A stretch of DNA of 64,000 nucleotides, taken from NCBI GenBank assembly GCA_021234155.1, contig JAJEKV010000002.1, positions 10,776,725 through 10,840,724 on the forward strand, given 5' to 3'. The DNA is from Isoetes taiwanensis (taxonomy: Eukaryota; Streptophyta; Lycopodiopsida; Isoetales; Isoetaceae). Both the position numbers and the translations under genes were made by a program. Below are positions 54,037 through 63,732 of this stretch, one piece after another; the first letter of the stretch is position 1; every line of letters begins with the position of its first letter. Under the pieces are notes generated by a model. It was given only the letters and a program-made list of their open reading frames with translations, did not search any database and was not told the origin of the DNA.

Positions 54037-55460
54037 GAACAAGTGGAATCCCTACTTTGTACAGATTATGGATTTAGAATTTTGAATCTTACAAATGTCT
54101 ACACTTTTGAATCTAGCACTCATGCAAGCTTTCTTACTGCTGCACATGCTTGCAGTGCATGTTTTTATCTACCTCTTGCATTTCATGCTTTCTTTGTGAT
54201 TGCATTTATCGTGTGATATATTCGCTTTAAGTGCCATTGGGTTCTGTCATATTGCCATGTGCCAACTTCTTACTTTCTATTTTCAATATCATAATGTTGC
54301 TCATGATATCTAAGGATGGTTTATCAAGCAATGTATATACATCATAATGTTGTCTTGGCATTGATTGTAGCTCCTTAGAATATGCCAAGGAATAGATATT
54401 GCAGTAAAAGAGGAAATGTTTCTTGCTAAGACTTTTTATTTCTTAATTATTAGATTGGAGAGGCAGGAAGAAGAATGTCATAATTCTTAAGAAGTTTCCA
54501 CTAAGGTAGGAGCACACATATCCTCCTCTGAAAGAGGTTGTCTATGAATGCATGTAATCCACTCATGACCTTCATCCTAGGAAGCTCCTAGCAAGCTGGA
54601 TAATTAATTTGGCTTACAAGTATTTGGCCCTTAGTAGAAAAAAGAATATGAGTGCAAGGAGTATGGTGCATGCATCTGCTTGCCAAGTTACCATGGGTCT
54701 AGATAATGTTTTATTGCAGATGGTCATGCATTATAATTTGAACTTTTATATGCATGGTCCTAATTTGGCTATGCAAAATTGATTGCAGGACATTAATCCG
54801 ATGCAGGTGCCTTGCCTCTTAGCAACCTAGATTAATTATCTAAAGAAGCACGAAAATACATCTTCTGTGTGGCCTGCAGACGATGTTGGAACAGATTCCT
54901 GTATGAGTTCTTATGTCTTTCAATTGAAGAATATTTTCCTTTAATTTTTTAAAAATGTCAGATTTGTAGAATTCATCTTGGGGAGCTCCTCTATGCCAAG
55001 GTGTTGCAAAGCACATGCAAAACATAAGCTCCTCTGCACATGTGGAAGAGGCTCCTGAACTAGACTTTTCCCATTGAAAGATGCAAATTCAAGTTGAATA
55101 GGCCTATCATTCTAGAGAGAGTGTTAGTTCAAATGACAATGTGCACAATAATAATATTGGTTGTTATCCTCAAAGTTGTTTCAGGTCTCTGGTCTCAGGT
55201 CATGGAGAAAGTTATTGCAGGTTTGTGCTACAAATCCTTTTTGCTGCATTGGAATATTTATACCAAAGTCAAACAAGCAGCATTCAGAACACTCTTAGTG
55301 TTTGTCTCTTTGAATGAGGATGTCCGCTAAATTTTGGAGGAAATTGGTATAAGATTTGGATGAGGAAACATTATTTCCTACTTAACATCATGCATTTAAA
55401 ACAAACATAGAGTGATATGTAACTCATTTGATTGGTAGAGATGCCTTAGGTTTCTGATCA

Positions 55461-55510
55461 CAAGTAGAAGGAAGGAAGGAAGGAAGTTACTTTTATCGTC
55501 CAAGTAGAAG
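55461..55510 (-). mobile_element. 30-bp retroposon tail with 10-bp target-site duplications
   Basis: caagtagaag occurs at 55461-55470 and again at 55501-55510. Between them are only 30 bases, which on the minus strand read GACGATAAAAGTAA followed by (CTTC)n. This is the last few bases plus the microsatellite tail of the family at 34085 and 53275: an extremely 5'-truncated insertion. It is inside the Helitron. Confidence 0.75.
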
Positions 55511-56553
55511 AGTTTGCTTTGAAGCATCTCTCAATTTCAAATATGGTGTTTGCCACTTTGATCATACGGCAATGTCCTCGCAATTGGTAGCATTTTTGTG
55601 TATTTTAATGGCACGCTATAGTTGCAGAAGTGGATGAATAATATTTTGACAATGTGACGAATCAATATATTTATCAAATACAATTAGACGGGTTGGGAGT
55701 AAGCAAATTGCTCTAGGCACGTTTTATAGTAACTCATAATGTTGTGCACAACTTTATTAACACTTATTGTTTCCAAATTGAGATACAAATTCAAGCAATT
55801 GTTACACATACGACTATTGCATAAAACTGATGGGGACCGAAATTGCTATTTTTGGACTACAAGTCAATGAAATTTTAAATTTGCACATTCTAATTAGACC
55901 GCTTGCAATTTGTGGTGCATGAGCAATGTATAGATTCTAATTGAACTTCTTAGCTAGAGGTTTTATCCCAACACATTATTGCCACCAATTACCAACTCAT
56001 GAATGTGGTGTAACATTTCATGATATGATATTTTTCCAAGCTACTTACTAAGAGACATCCTTCTCAATATTGGTAATAGAGACATCGCCACTCACTAAGA
56101 GACATCCCTTTCTAAACGTTGGGGATATGAGACACCACCTTTTCCTAACAATGGAGATAAATGTGATACATATTTCAAAGTGGCATATGTTTTCAATAAC
56201 CTTATATGTTTCATATTTAACCTCCCTAACATTTCACAAATGCTACGTATTTTGATGTCCCAAGTTCCTTTATGTTGTTAAACAACGTTTGAAACCGTGT
56301 ATGGTTATTATTGTCTCAAGATCTTAGGCTTAAAACTCTCTATGTAAGAAAAGGCTCTAAAGGGAATGTATGTTACCTAAAAAACTCTGCATGAAATGTT
56401 GGAAATTTAATGCCAAAAATATATCGACAGAAGCCTAAATAATGACAACCCCTAAACCAAAACCCTAAATTATATGCACTCCAGTACATCCACACATTAT
56501 GCTTTACAATATGTTGTTTCTAATTCCTATCCATTTCATGAACCCCTAGCTAA

Positions 56554-56783
56554 CCCATAAACCTGAAACCTTCACACTTGGTACTCCAATACATCTATAA
56601 AAATGATGATATTTACGTTTTTATTCCACCTATAAACTATAGTAACTCATTCTATATGTCCACGACTAGCTTAAAACCTAAATCTTCACACTTTGCACTC
56701 CAACACATCTACAAGAATAATTGCAAACATTTTTATTCCACCTAGAAACTATATTAATCACCCATTCCACACGTCCATGACTA
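56554..56783. repeat. Subterminal tandem repeats of the Helitron, 115-bp period
   Basis: Two copies (56554-56668, 56669-56783) share cttcacact..gcactccaa, ttttattccacctagaaact (ttttattccacctataaact in the first) and gtccatgacta / gtccacgacta. A more decayed third copy precedes them at about 56450-56553. They end three bases before the terminal hairpin. Confidence 0.7.
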
Positions 56784-56814
56784 ATGCCCGGCATCGCCGG
56801 GCACACGTTTCTAG

Positions 56815-57883
56815 TCTTTTTTATTAATGAGGGTGCCACCTCACCTCCTTTAAAATAAAAAATCAATTTAATATTAAAAAGTTAATGGTTAGGATTTATG
56901 CTCACCCTTTGATCTAACGGTTAAAACACCAAATTCACTTTTTGGCACCTTCCTTGCACCTTCCTCACAAAAATCAAGGGCCAGGATTTCGCCTTCCCCT
57001 TTCGATCTAATGGTTCACAGATGGGGTGCATGCCCCCATGCATGCCCATGCATGCCCCCATCAAAATCTAAGGGCTTAAGCTATGCCACCTCACCAACTT
57101 TTTATCCAAAGGCCAAGATCAAAACTTTATATGTAATGTGCTATTTTATGACCACCCCCATGAGTTTCTATATACATATTAAGATTCCTTTAGATTCTCC
57201 TAGGTTCCCAAAGATTCATTTGAGACTCCCTAAGATTCTCTAAAGATTCCCCTAGATTCCAAAAGAATACCCCAAGATTCCTCTAGATTCTCTAAGATTC
57301 TATCAAGATTCTCCTAGATTATTCTAGATTCTTTAAGATTCCATTAAGGTTCCTCTAGGTTCTTAAAGATTTTATCAAGATTCCCATAGATTCCCAAAGA
57401 AACGCTTGAGATTTCTACAGATTCTCTTGAGATTCCTTTAGTTCCCATAGATTCTATGAAAATTCCCCTAGACTCCCCAAGATTCCATCAAGTTTCCTCT
57501 AGGTTCTTAAAGATTTTATCAAGATTCCCTTAAATTCCCTTACCTTCTTTAAGATGCTCTCTTGGGATTCCCATAGATTCTCTACGATTCTCATGATATT
57601 CCTCTGGATTCCCTAAGATCCTATAAAGATTCTCCTAGATTCCCTCAACTTACCATAGATTCCTTGAAACTCGAAGATTCCAAAAAGATTTTTAGTGTTC
57701 AATCACGTTGGCTGCAGCTGCAACAAAATAGTGCCAAAGCACGACTCATTGGAAAGCTCTCGACGAGAGGAATCTAGTGGCATAGGTGCCACCTTCATAC
57801 CGCAAGCTATGTGCCTTTGAAGACGATTAAATAAAAGGAAGCTTCCTAGAAAGTCCATTCATAAATATTTTGCCACCTCATTA
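56815..57883. repeat. Higher-order satellite unit C (1,069 bp)
   Basis: Same structure as unit B with small indels (for example an extra attctagatt near 57318 and a shorter cttcataccgc near 57795). It begins at the T that follows the Helitron CTAG and ends ...cctcatta. Confidence 0.9.
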
Positions 57884-58785
57884 TCTTTTTTATTAATGAG
57901 GGTGCCACCTCACCTCCTTTAAAATAAAAAATCAATTTAATATTAAAAAGTTAATGGTTAGGATTTATGCTCACCCTTTGATCTAACGGTTAAGATTTGC
58001 AACACCAAATTCACTTTTTGGCACCTTCCTTGCACCTTCCTCACAAAAATCAAGGGCCAGGATTTCGCCTTCCCCTTTCGATCTAATGGTTCACAGATGG
58101 GGTGCATGCCCCCATGCATGCCCATGCATGCCCCCATCAAAATCTAAGGGCTTAAGCTATGCCACCTCACCAACTTTTTATCCAAAGGCCAAGATCAAAA
58201 CTTTATATGTAATGTGCTATTTTATGACCACCCCATGAGTTTCTATGTACATATTAAGATTCCTTTAGATTCTCCTAGGTTCCCAAAGATTCATTTGAGA
58301 CTCCCTAAGATTCTCTAAAGATTCCCCTAGATTCCAAAAGAATACCCCAAGATTCCTCTAGATTCTCTAAGATTCTATCAAGTTTCTCCTAGATTATTCT
58401 AGATTCTTTAAGATTCCATTAAGGTTCCTCTAGGTTCTTAAAGATTTTATCAAGATTCCCCTAGATTCCCAAAGAAACGCTTGAGATTTCTACAGATTCT
58501 CTTGAGATTCCTTTAGTTCCCATAGATTCTATGAAAATTCCCCTAGATTCCCCAAGATTCCATCAAGTTTCCTCTAGGTTCTTAAAGATTTTATCAAGAT
58601 TCCCTTAAATTCCCTTACCTTCTTTAAGATGCTCTCTTGGGATTCCCATAGATTCTCTACGATTCTCATGATATTCCTCTGGATTCCCTAAGATCCTATA
58701 AAGATTCTCCTAGATTCCCTCAACTTACCATAGATTCCTTGAAACTCGAAGATTCCAAAAAGATTTTTAGTGTTCAATCACGTTG
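57884..58785. repeat. Higher-order satellite unit D (truncated, 902 bp)
   Basis: Follows unit C without interruption. It shares C's extra attctagatt, so C and D are closer to each other than to B. It stops inside the tail at caatcacgttg, after which unrelated sequence with an Ulp1-like gene fragment starts. Confidence 0.9.
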
Positions 58786-59199
58786 ACGAACGAGAAAGCA
58801 ATCAAAGGGTATGTAATACTTTAAGTTGTTGCTTTGCTTTTCTTCGCTATTTCGGTCTGCTAAATTTTGTGATATGTAGGCTGCACACACAAATGTTAAC
58901 CTATCGATCGGTCAAGTATCTCGAGATGTCGATTTCATGAAGAGAAATAATATTAATCGGATTCAGCAAGTAGAGGTGCCACAGCAGCCCGATTTAATAT
59001 CATGTGGGTTGTATGTGATGGGATTTATGCACAAATATGTTGAAGCTCTTGTCTCTGGTAGAGATATGGAAGTAAGTTGTATGCCTTCCCTTATATGTAC
59101 TGCATCTCATGTTCCTTTAAATATTTCTAACCTTATTTATGGATGTCACAGATTACATCTAAATGGTTCTCTTATGAATACGCCCTGTCACGACGATAA
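58786..59199 (+). pseudogene. Ulp1/SENP-type cysteine protease (C48), 3' exons
   Basis: Three exon pieces with canonical splice sites: up to 58808 (AGG|GTATGT), 58880-59071 (acceptor TGTAG, donor GAA|GTAAGT) and 59152-59199 (acceptor CACAG). Together they end ...ITSKWFSYEYALSRR and a stop. The middle exon holds VEVPQQPDLISCGLYVMGFM, the C-terminal catalytic block of SUMO-type proteases: the glutamine of the oxyanion hole and the Cys-Gly nucleophile. The catalytic His and Asp exons are absent, cut off by the satellite at 58785. Ulp1-like genes are also carried by some MULE and CACTA transposons, so it may be transposon cargo. Confidence 0.7.
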
Positions 59200-59203
59200 T
59201 TTC

Positions 59204-59715
59204 TAATAGATGCTTTGGTCACGCATTGTGATGCCAATCCGAGAGAACGTAGAAATCAGCTAGGTCGATCAATCGTAGTCTTATAAAACTTTTGGGAGCC
59301 GATTACCCTACAGTTGGGTTAGTCCTCTGATTTCTGATTTAAATAAACTTCTGATTTCTGATTTATGATTGATGCACAGTAGAAGATACGAGAACAGAAT
59401 TTGAGCTGATCATGAGTCTGAGTATCTGATTTTGCAAGATGAACTATGTAACAGGCTTATATCTATATATTTTTTGTTCACATTTTTGTTCACATTTTCT
59501 ATCATAAGATGTGTAAATGACACTATGTTGAATAGTATACTACTGATAGTATACTTTATGACTATGTATAAGTTATAATTATGAATACAAAAAACACCTT
59601 ACCTCCAAAAAAAAAAGTTGAAAAAAAAAAGATTTCTGATTTAAAGAAGCCTTGTACCCTTTTTGGTCAATCAAAACAGTTACTTGATTGTTTCGAGTGA
59701 TATGTTTTGTGACCT
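59204..59715. other. Interval without recognised genes
   Basis: AT-rich, with short direct repeats of gatttctgattta (about 59330-59370). Nothing else was seen. Confidence 0.35.
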
Positions 59716-59893
59716 TGTACCACACCACACCCCTCCACCACACTCCACCACACGACATCACACCACCACCACCACACCCCCCACCACACTCCACCACACC
59801 ACACCACACACCACCACCACCACCACACCCCACCACCACAGTCCACCACACCACATCATACCACCACACACCACTACAGACACCACCACATCT
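59716..59893. repeat. (CCA/CACCA)n low-complexity tract
   Basis: About 180 bases built from ccaccaca words, almost free of G on the plus strand. The glycine- or threonine-rich open frames on both strands are artefacts of this composition. Confidence 0.9.
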
Positions 59894-60062
59894 CTGAATT
59901 GAATGATCTTGCAATTGATCAGTCCAATGGGAATGGCAATCTGATCTCTCTTGGTTAATTTTGGTTCTAACTAAAGGTATTTTTCCCCTGTTCTCATTTT
60001 CCCCCTTTCTGTTGTTCAATTTTTTGCATGCACTTTTGTTGGTTCACCCTGAACTTTCTGCA

Positions 60063-60560
60063 ATGGTCTCTAATTGTCCAAAAAACCCTAAACATTTAGC
60101 ATTCCTTCACGCATTCGCCAATCTTCCGGCTCCGGAACGATTTTCTATCCTCCAAAATTTGCTGTCCTTTCAAGAAAATCCTGCAGACACCATTCTCTTT
60201 GGAAATTTTGATAATCTGCTTCCCTCGTCTTTTGATATGGACCCCATTACTCATGAAGTGCCCTTCTGGGATAACCTTTCTGCGGATCCTGACCATAGAG
60301 GCATTCATCATCCTCTTAATCCGGCCACTCAGATTCCCTTTCCTTGCAGAATTGCAAGAAATCACCCGGAAATTTGATCGGATGTGGAGCTGGATGAGAG
60401 ACTAAAGAGAACCAGGATACCTCACCTCCAGGAATGGAAAATGGCCATTTACAATGGTATTCCCTTGAATCTTCCAGTTGTTCATTCTAAAATTGATGCT
60501 CTCTCTCATTTTGCTGATCATAAAAGTTCAGAAATGTGGCATAAAGCTTGATAAATTGTG
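60063..60560 (+). pseudogene. Unknown coding-like fragment with one frameshift
   Basis: From ATG at 60063: MVSNCPKNPKHLAFLHAFAN, PAPERFSILQNLLSFQENPA and so on to about 60375. The coding character then continues in another frame (VELDERLKRTRIPHLQEWKM, then IDALSHFADHKSSEMWH and a stop at about 60555). Composition and continuity across the shift argue for a real protein of roughly 165 residues that has decayed. The family was not recognised; a retroelement or captured host origin is equally possible. Confidence 0.4.
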
Positions 60561-60669
60561 GGTTTAGGGTTTAAATGTTGTAGATTCGAACTTATTCCTT
60601 TCTGATGATCTTATATTATAATGTTGTGTAATGGACCACGCCCTAATTTGGGCGGCTCAGATTAATCGA

Positions 60670-60681
60670 TGCCACGTGGCA
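60670..60681. promoter_or_regulatory. G-box palindrome TGCCACGTGGCA
   Basis: A perfect 12-bp palindrome with the CACGTG core bound by plant bZIP and bHLH factors. It lies about 105 bases upstream of the ATG of the frame at 60776, so it may be a captured promoter element. Confidence 0.45.
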
Positions 60682-60775
60682 TCATTTTGCCCCTCTCTTC
60701 CAACTTACCTTTCTTTAGAGTTTTTCTTCACGGCTCTCTTACATGTTTTGGGCTCGGCAATCCCTAATATCGGCT

Positions 60776-61120
60776 ATGGAAAGCAGGGAAACGGCAAAGG
60801 CGATCTGGTTGTTGTTGCATATCCTTTTCGGAGCTTTTACTTACCTGCAATTTGAAGCATCGGAGTGGAAACCTCTTAAGAAATTGATTGTTTTTAGCGG
60901 ACGGGAAGCATGGGCGAGGGATGGAGCATTGCCGATCTCTTTTAGGGCTTGGGATGTATCGCCAAGGATTGACACACAGATCTTGATCCAAATAATAGGC
61001 CAATCGAAGCTGTGGCATCTTTTGGCACAGAATCCGGCACCAAAGCAAGTGCCAAATCGCCCAAGGGATGGGTATGGCAGTCCCTTTTTATTTGTTTTTT
61101 TCTTTCTTTTGCCGTTTTAG
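60776..61120 (+). pseudogene. Unknown coding-like fragment with N-terminal hydrophobic segment
   Basis: From ATG at 60776 the frame begins MESRETAKAIWLLLHILFGA, with a hydrophobic segment at residues 9-24, then FEASEWKPLKKLIVFSGREA and a chance-like end. A signal anchor followed by a soluble part is possible. It was not recognised. It sits downstream of the G-box and upstream of the VWA fragment on the same strand. Confidence 0.35.
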
Positions 61121-61269
61121 GTCTGAGATATGACGAATTTGCAGCTTTGAAACGCATGAACCCAGAAAAAAGGCATGCAATTTTCACAGCCGAATGCTTC
61201 CAGAATTTTAATTTTCTTTGCATTGCATCGAGCACCAGACATTGGAACCTGGTATGCCCGATATGGAGA

Positions 61270-61550
61270 GCGACATGGAAATAAATTCCCTGGTATCATG
61301 TTCCTTCTGTGGCAAGTATTATGCTGTTATCAGATGGGCAGGACACCCATGACTGGCCATTCTGCAAATTTTTTCCAGCATGGTTTTGCCGGATTTATGC
61401 GACAAAGAAGAGATAGACACCCTATGCACACTTTTGGAATTGGGGCAGATCATGATCCCGCTATTATGCACTCCATAGCTGAGCAATCCGGCAGAACTTT
61501 TTCATTTATTGAAGCCGTACTATGGTGCAGGATGCTTTAATATGATTTGA
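61270..61550 (+). pseudogene. VWA-domain protein (WAV3-type E3 ligase) fragment
   Basis: Pieces in three frames match the von Willebrand A domain of plant C3H4-zinc-finger/VWA proteins: KFPGIMFLL, then after about 22 extra bases SDGQDTHD (a strand and metal-site block), then HPMHTFGIGADHDPAIMHSI and AEQSGRTFSFIE, and after a one-base shift TMVQDAL. The TFG.G.DHD..MH.I...SG.TFSFIE signature is very characteristic. These proteins are membrane-linked ubiquitin ligases in root growth responses. The RING part is absent. A broken captured piece. Confidence 0.75.
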
Positions 61551-61639
61551 TCCAGTTTGTCCAATACTTTATTTTGTGGAAGATTCATCTGGCGTTATGC
61601 AGTATTGGAGCTTACCTTCTATTCAGAGCGAAAATTCTG

Positions 61640-62170
61640 GGGTCAAAACAAAAGCAAGGGAAAGCCTATTTTTTCTTTTGGGGTGATTGCGGATATCCAG
61701 TATGCAGATATTGATATTCCTTTCATGGCATTCCTATGTACTATCGCCATAGTTTGCAGGCTCTACAAAAAGCCATTCCTTTGATGGCATTCCTATGTAC
61801 TATCGCCATAGTTTGCAGGCTCTACAAAAAGCCATTGAATATTGGAACAATCAAGGTGGCGTTGATTTTGTTGATTTTGTGATACAGTTTGGTGATATAG
61901 TTGATGGAAAATGCCCCAGAAATGAATCTAATGCATGTGCAATGAAAATAGTTAATACATTTGATTGTTTTAACGGGTCGAGTGTATCATATGCTTGGGA
62001 ATCATTGCCTCTACAATCCACCAATAAGTCAGGTCAATGAATTACTTCAATTGTCAACATCTGATAGAAGTTTATCATACCCCAAGAAAAGGCTTTAAGG
62101 TCATTGTATTGGACGGATTTAAAGACCCAAATATGTCCACGGTTAAACGTGACGGCATCTGATATTTACT
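61640..62170 (+). pseudogene. Mn-dependent ADP-ribose/CDP-alcohol diphosphatase fragment
   Basis: Intron-free pieces of a metallophosphatase: KPIFSFGVIADIQYADI (the first metal block, D-x-Q as in this family), MYYRHSLQALQKAIEYWNNQ, VDFVIQFGDIVDGKCPRN (the GDxxDG block), then after a frameshift near 61985 VYHMLGNHCLYNPPISQ (GNH block, with Cys where Glu is usual) and KKGFKVIVLDGFKDPN. The order matches the family from its start to mid-protein; the C-terminal half with the last histidines is missing. A 59-bp tandem duplication (61725-61836) adds another shift. It lies just upstream of a Helitron 3' end, fitting capture. Confidence 0.8.
61725..61836. repeat. 59-bp tandem duplication in the diphosphatase fragment
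   Basis: 61725-61783 and 61784-61836 repeat the segment encoding MYYRHSLQALQKA. The period is not a multiple of three, so the duplication itself breaks the frame. The copies are identical, so it is recent relative to the decay around it. Confidence 0.85.
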
Positions 62171-62344
62171 TACGGGGCTCCTCAAACTACTGGTAAAGTG
62201 CAGCCACAACATCAGCTCCATTGGTTTTAATAAACATTATTGTGCTTTGCCAAAAAGGTAAGTCAGTAAGTTTCTTTTATTTTCTACCAACTACAATATT
62301 TTGTGACCTTCCATTAGTGCAAACTCTTCTTAATAAATAGATCA

Positions 62345-62482
62345 AGAATCTTCTTATGCCACTAAAATGCATCAACATTCAATTCCAAGCAAGTACAACG
62401 AGATAATGAAAGAGCACAAGCACTTTCTCTCGAGGATATCGATGCAGCACTATCTAACATGATGGAACTAGGTTTCTATTAA
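62345..62482 (+). pseudogene. Short coding-like fragment before the Helitron end
   Basis: The plus strand reads QRDNERAQALSLEDIDAALS then NMMELGFY and a stop. It is charged and helical in character, like the C-terminal end of a protein. It was not recognised. It could be a further captured piece. Confidence 0.3.
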
Positions 62483-62519
62483 ATGTTGTTTCATTGCGGT
62501 CCAAAACATTTACATGCTC

Positions 62520-62556
62520 TCAATTTATGCCCAGCAACGCTGGGCACCATTACTAG
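62520..62556 (+). mobile_element. Helitron 3' terminus (plus strand)
   Basis: Hairpin GCCCAGCAACGCTGGGC (62529-62545), seven bases, then CTAG (62553-62556) and T. The hairpin is identical to those at 31990 and, inverted, 9375. The upstream fragments at 61270-62482 are probably inside this element. Its 5' TC end was not fixed; a weak candidate is TCTCTCTTGG at about 59944, preceded by A or G depending on register. Confidence 0.75.
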
Positions 62557-63432
62557 TCCTAGAATATCTTAACTTTCTGCATGGAGAAGGAAGAAGCAAA
62601 TTTGACAACCTCTCTCCTTTCGGTAATCAAGTTCATGATCAGGTTATGCAAAATGACATTGCGACATCTATGGAATCATATCTTATGAGAAGAGGTCATA
62701 GAAGATATAAAAAAGAAAGTGAAGATCTATAGGCTGCTATTTTCTGCAGAGAAGTTGTGTAGGTCCATTGCTTATGGTTCTTTTTATCAGTTAACAACTT
62801 CATTCTTTATGAAGCACAGTTGACAAGATATAGATCAATGTATTACAACCACAAGCTGCTTGCTGATCTCTATGGATCCTTGTTGATTCTTTTGGAGGAC
62901 AGGGACAAATTCTGACTGTTTCACACTAACAACTGGTCCCCTGACCATTATATCTTTGGATCAACTGATGCCTTCAACACTTACTTTAACTCTGTCTTCT
63001 TTTCCGACACATGATCATCGACTGTTCTAGCTTACTTTTTTGGTGGATTATCCTGTTGGCAGGTTAACATTTTTGGCAGAAGCATTCAAAGAAAAATACT
63101 CTGAACATATTTTCCTATTGCTGCTGGTTACCATATTTTGTTAGTGTGCAGATCATATTGCACCTTGAAATTCCTTGTTGGCTTTAATGTTTGTTTTGGT
63201 ATGCTATTTCAGTAAAAGCATACTTTGCTTTGCACTTTGCATTTTATAATTAATGACAAAAACTGTCATTAACTTGAGTTGCAAACTAAATTATACCAAA
63301 AACTTGAGTTGCAAACTAAACTTGAGTTGAAACAGTTCTCATTAACTTGACTTGAGCTTTACAAAAAAATAGTTCTCATTAATAAAAAAGCTTTACAATT
63401 GAAACCCGGGATTAAAAAAACAAATCTAAAAA
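62557..63432. other. Interval without recognised genes
   Basis: It contains a short open frame directly after the Helitron terminus (62560-62732, charged) without recognisable motifs, and short direct repeats of cttgagttgcaaactaaa around 63280-63325. Confidence 0.3.
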
Positions 63433-63732
63433 CTAATCAGGGCTGGGGGCCATCCTCAGCTCTATATGGAGGTCATCCTCCATGGCATACATCTTCATTT
63501 CCAGAAGACGCTCCTCGTCAGGGTAACCTCGATCAACCCATTCGAGAACCCGGATTGAACAAACAGCTTGTGCCTCTGTGATAAGTTTCTCCACTTGTGG
63601 TGGAGTGAACTTGGCCACCACTGTAACCGGATGCCCTCCTGATGAGGACATGGACTCTGACCGAGCTAGCGGTGAAGGAGCAGGCACAATAGCTGGAGTA
63701 CTCCTGCGAACTGTAGTTTTGAACCTGGCCAT
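63433..63732 (-). CDS. Small unknown protein, possibly a gene or retroelement fragment
   Basis: A minus-strand open frame. An ATG at 63732 gives about 100 residues (MARFKTTVRRSTPAIVPAPS, then VTVVAKFTPPQVEKLITEAQ and LEWVDRGYPDEERLLEMKMY). The frame is also open farther upstream to 63957, so the start is uncertain. A basic N-terminus and acidic, helical C-terminus were noted. It was not recognised and has no neighbours to give context. Confidence 0.35.
   Translation of the reverse strand: MARFKTTVRRSTPAIVPAPSPLARSESMSSSGGHPVTVVAKFTPPQVEKLITEAQAVCSIRVLEWVDRGYPDEERLLEMKMYAMEDDLHIELRMAPSPD

Larger units (their letters stand above)
51538..56814 (+). mobile_element. Complete non-autonomous Helitron, 5,277 bp
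   Basis: Begins TCTTCTTTTTT directly after A (51537) and ends with the hairpin GCCCGGCATCGCCGGGC (56786-56802), eight bases, then CTAG (56811-56814), followed by T: all Helitron rules. It lies exactly between satellite units B and C. The uninterrupted junction cattatctttttt survives between C and D (57879-57891), so the empty site is visible. It has no Rep/helicase frame, so it depends on another element. Contents: exon-like fragments (52150-54040), two retroposon insertions (53275, 55471) and subterminal repeats (56554-56783). Confidence 0.92.

Noticed and set aside
59579-60019. Glycine/valine-rich frame on the minus strand and threonine/histidine-rich frames on the plus strand
   Set aside because: Artefacts of the (CCA/CACCA)n tract.
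63433-63732. N-terminus MARFKTTVRRST resembling histone H3
   Set aside because: The similarity stops after about 12 residues. Nothing of the histone fold follows, so it is coincidence or convergent basic tail composition.
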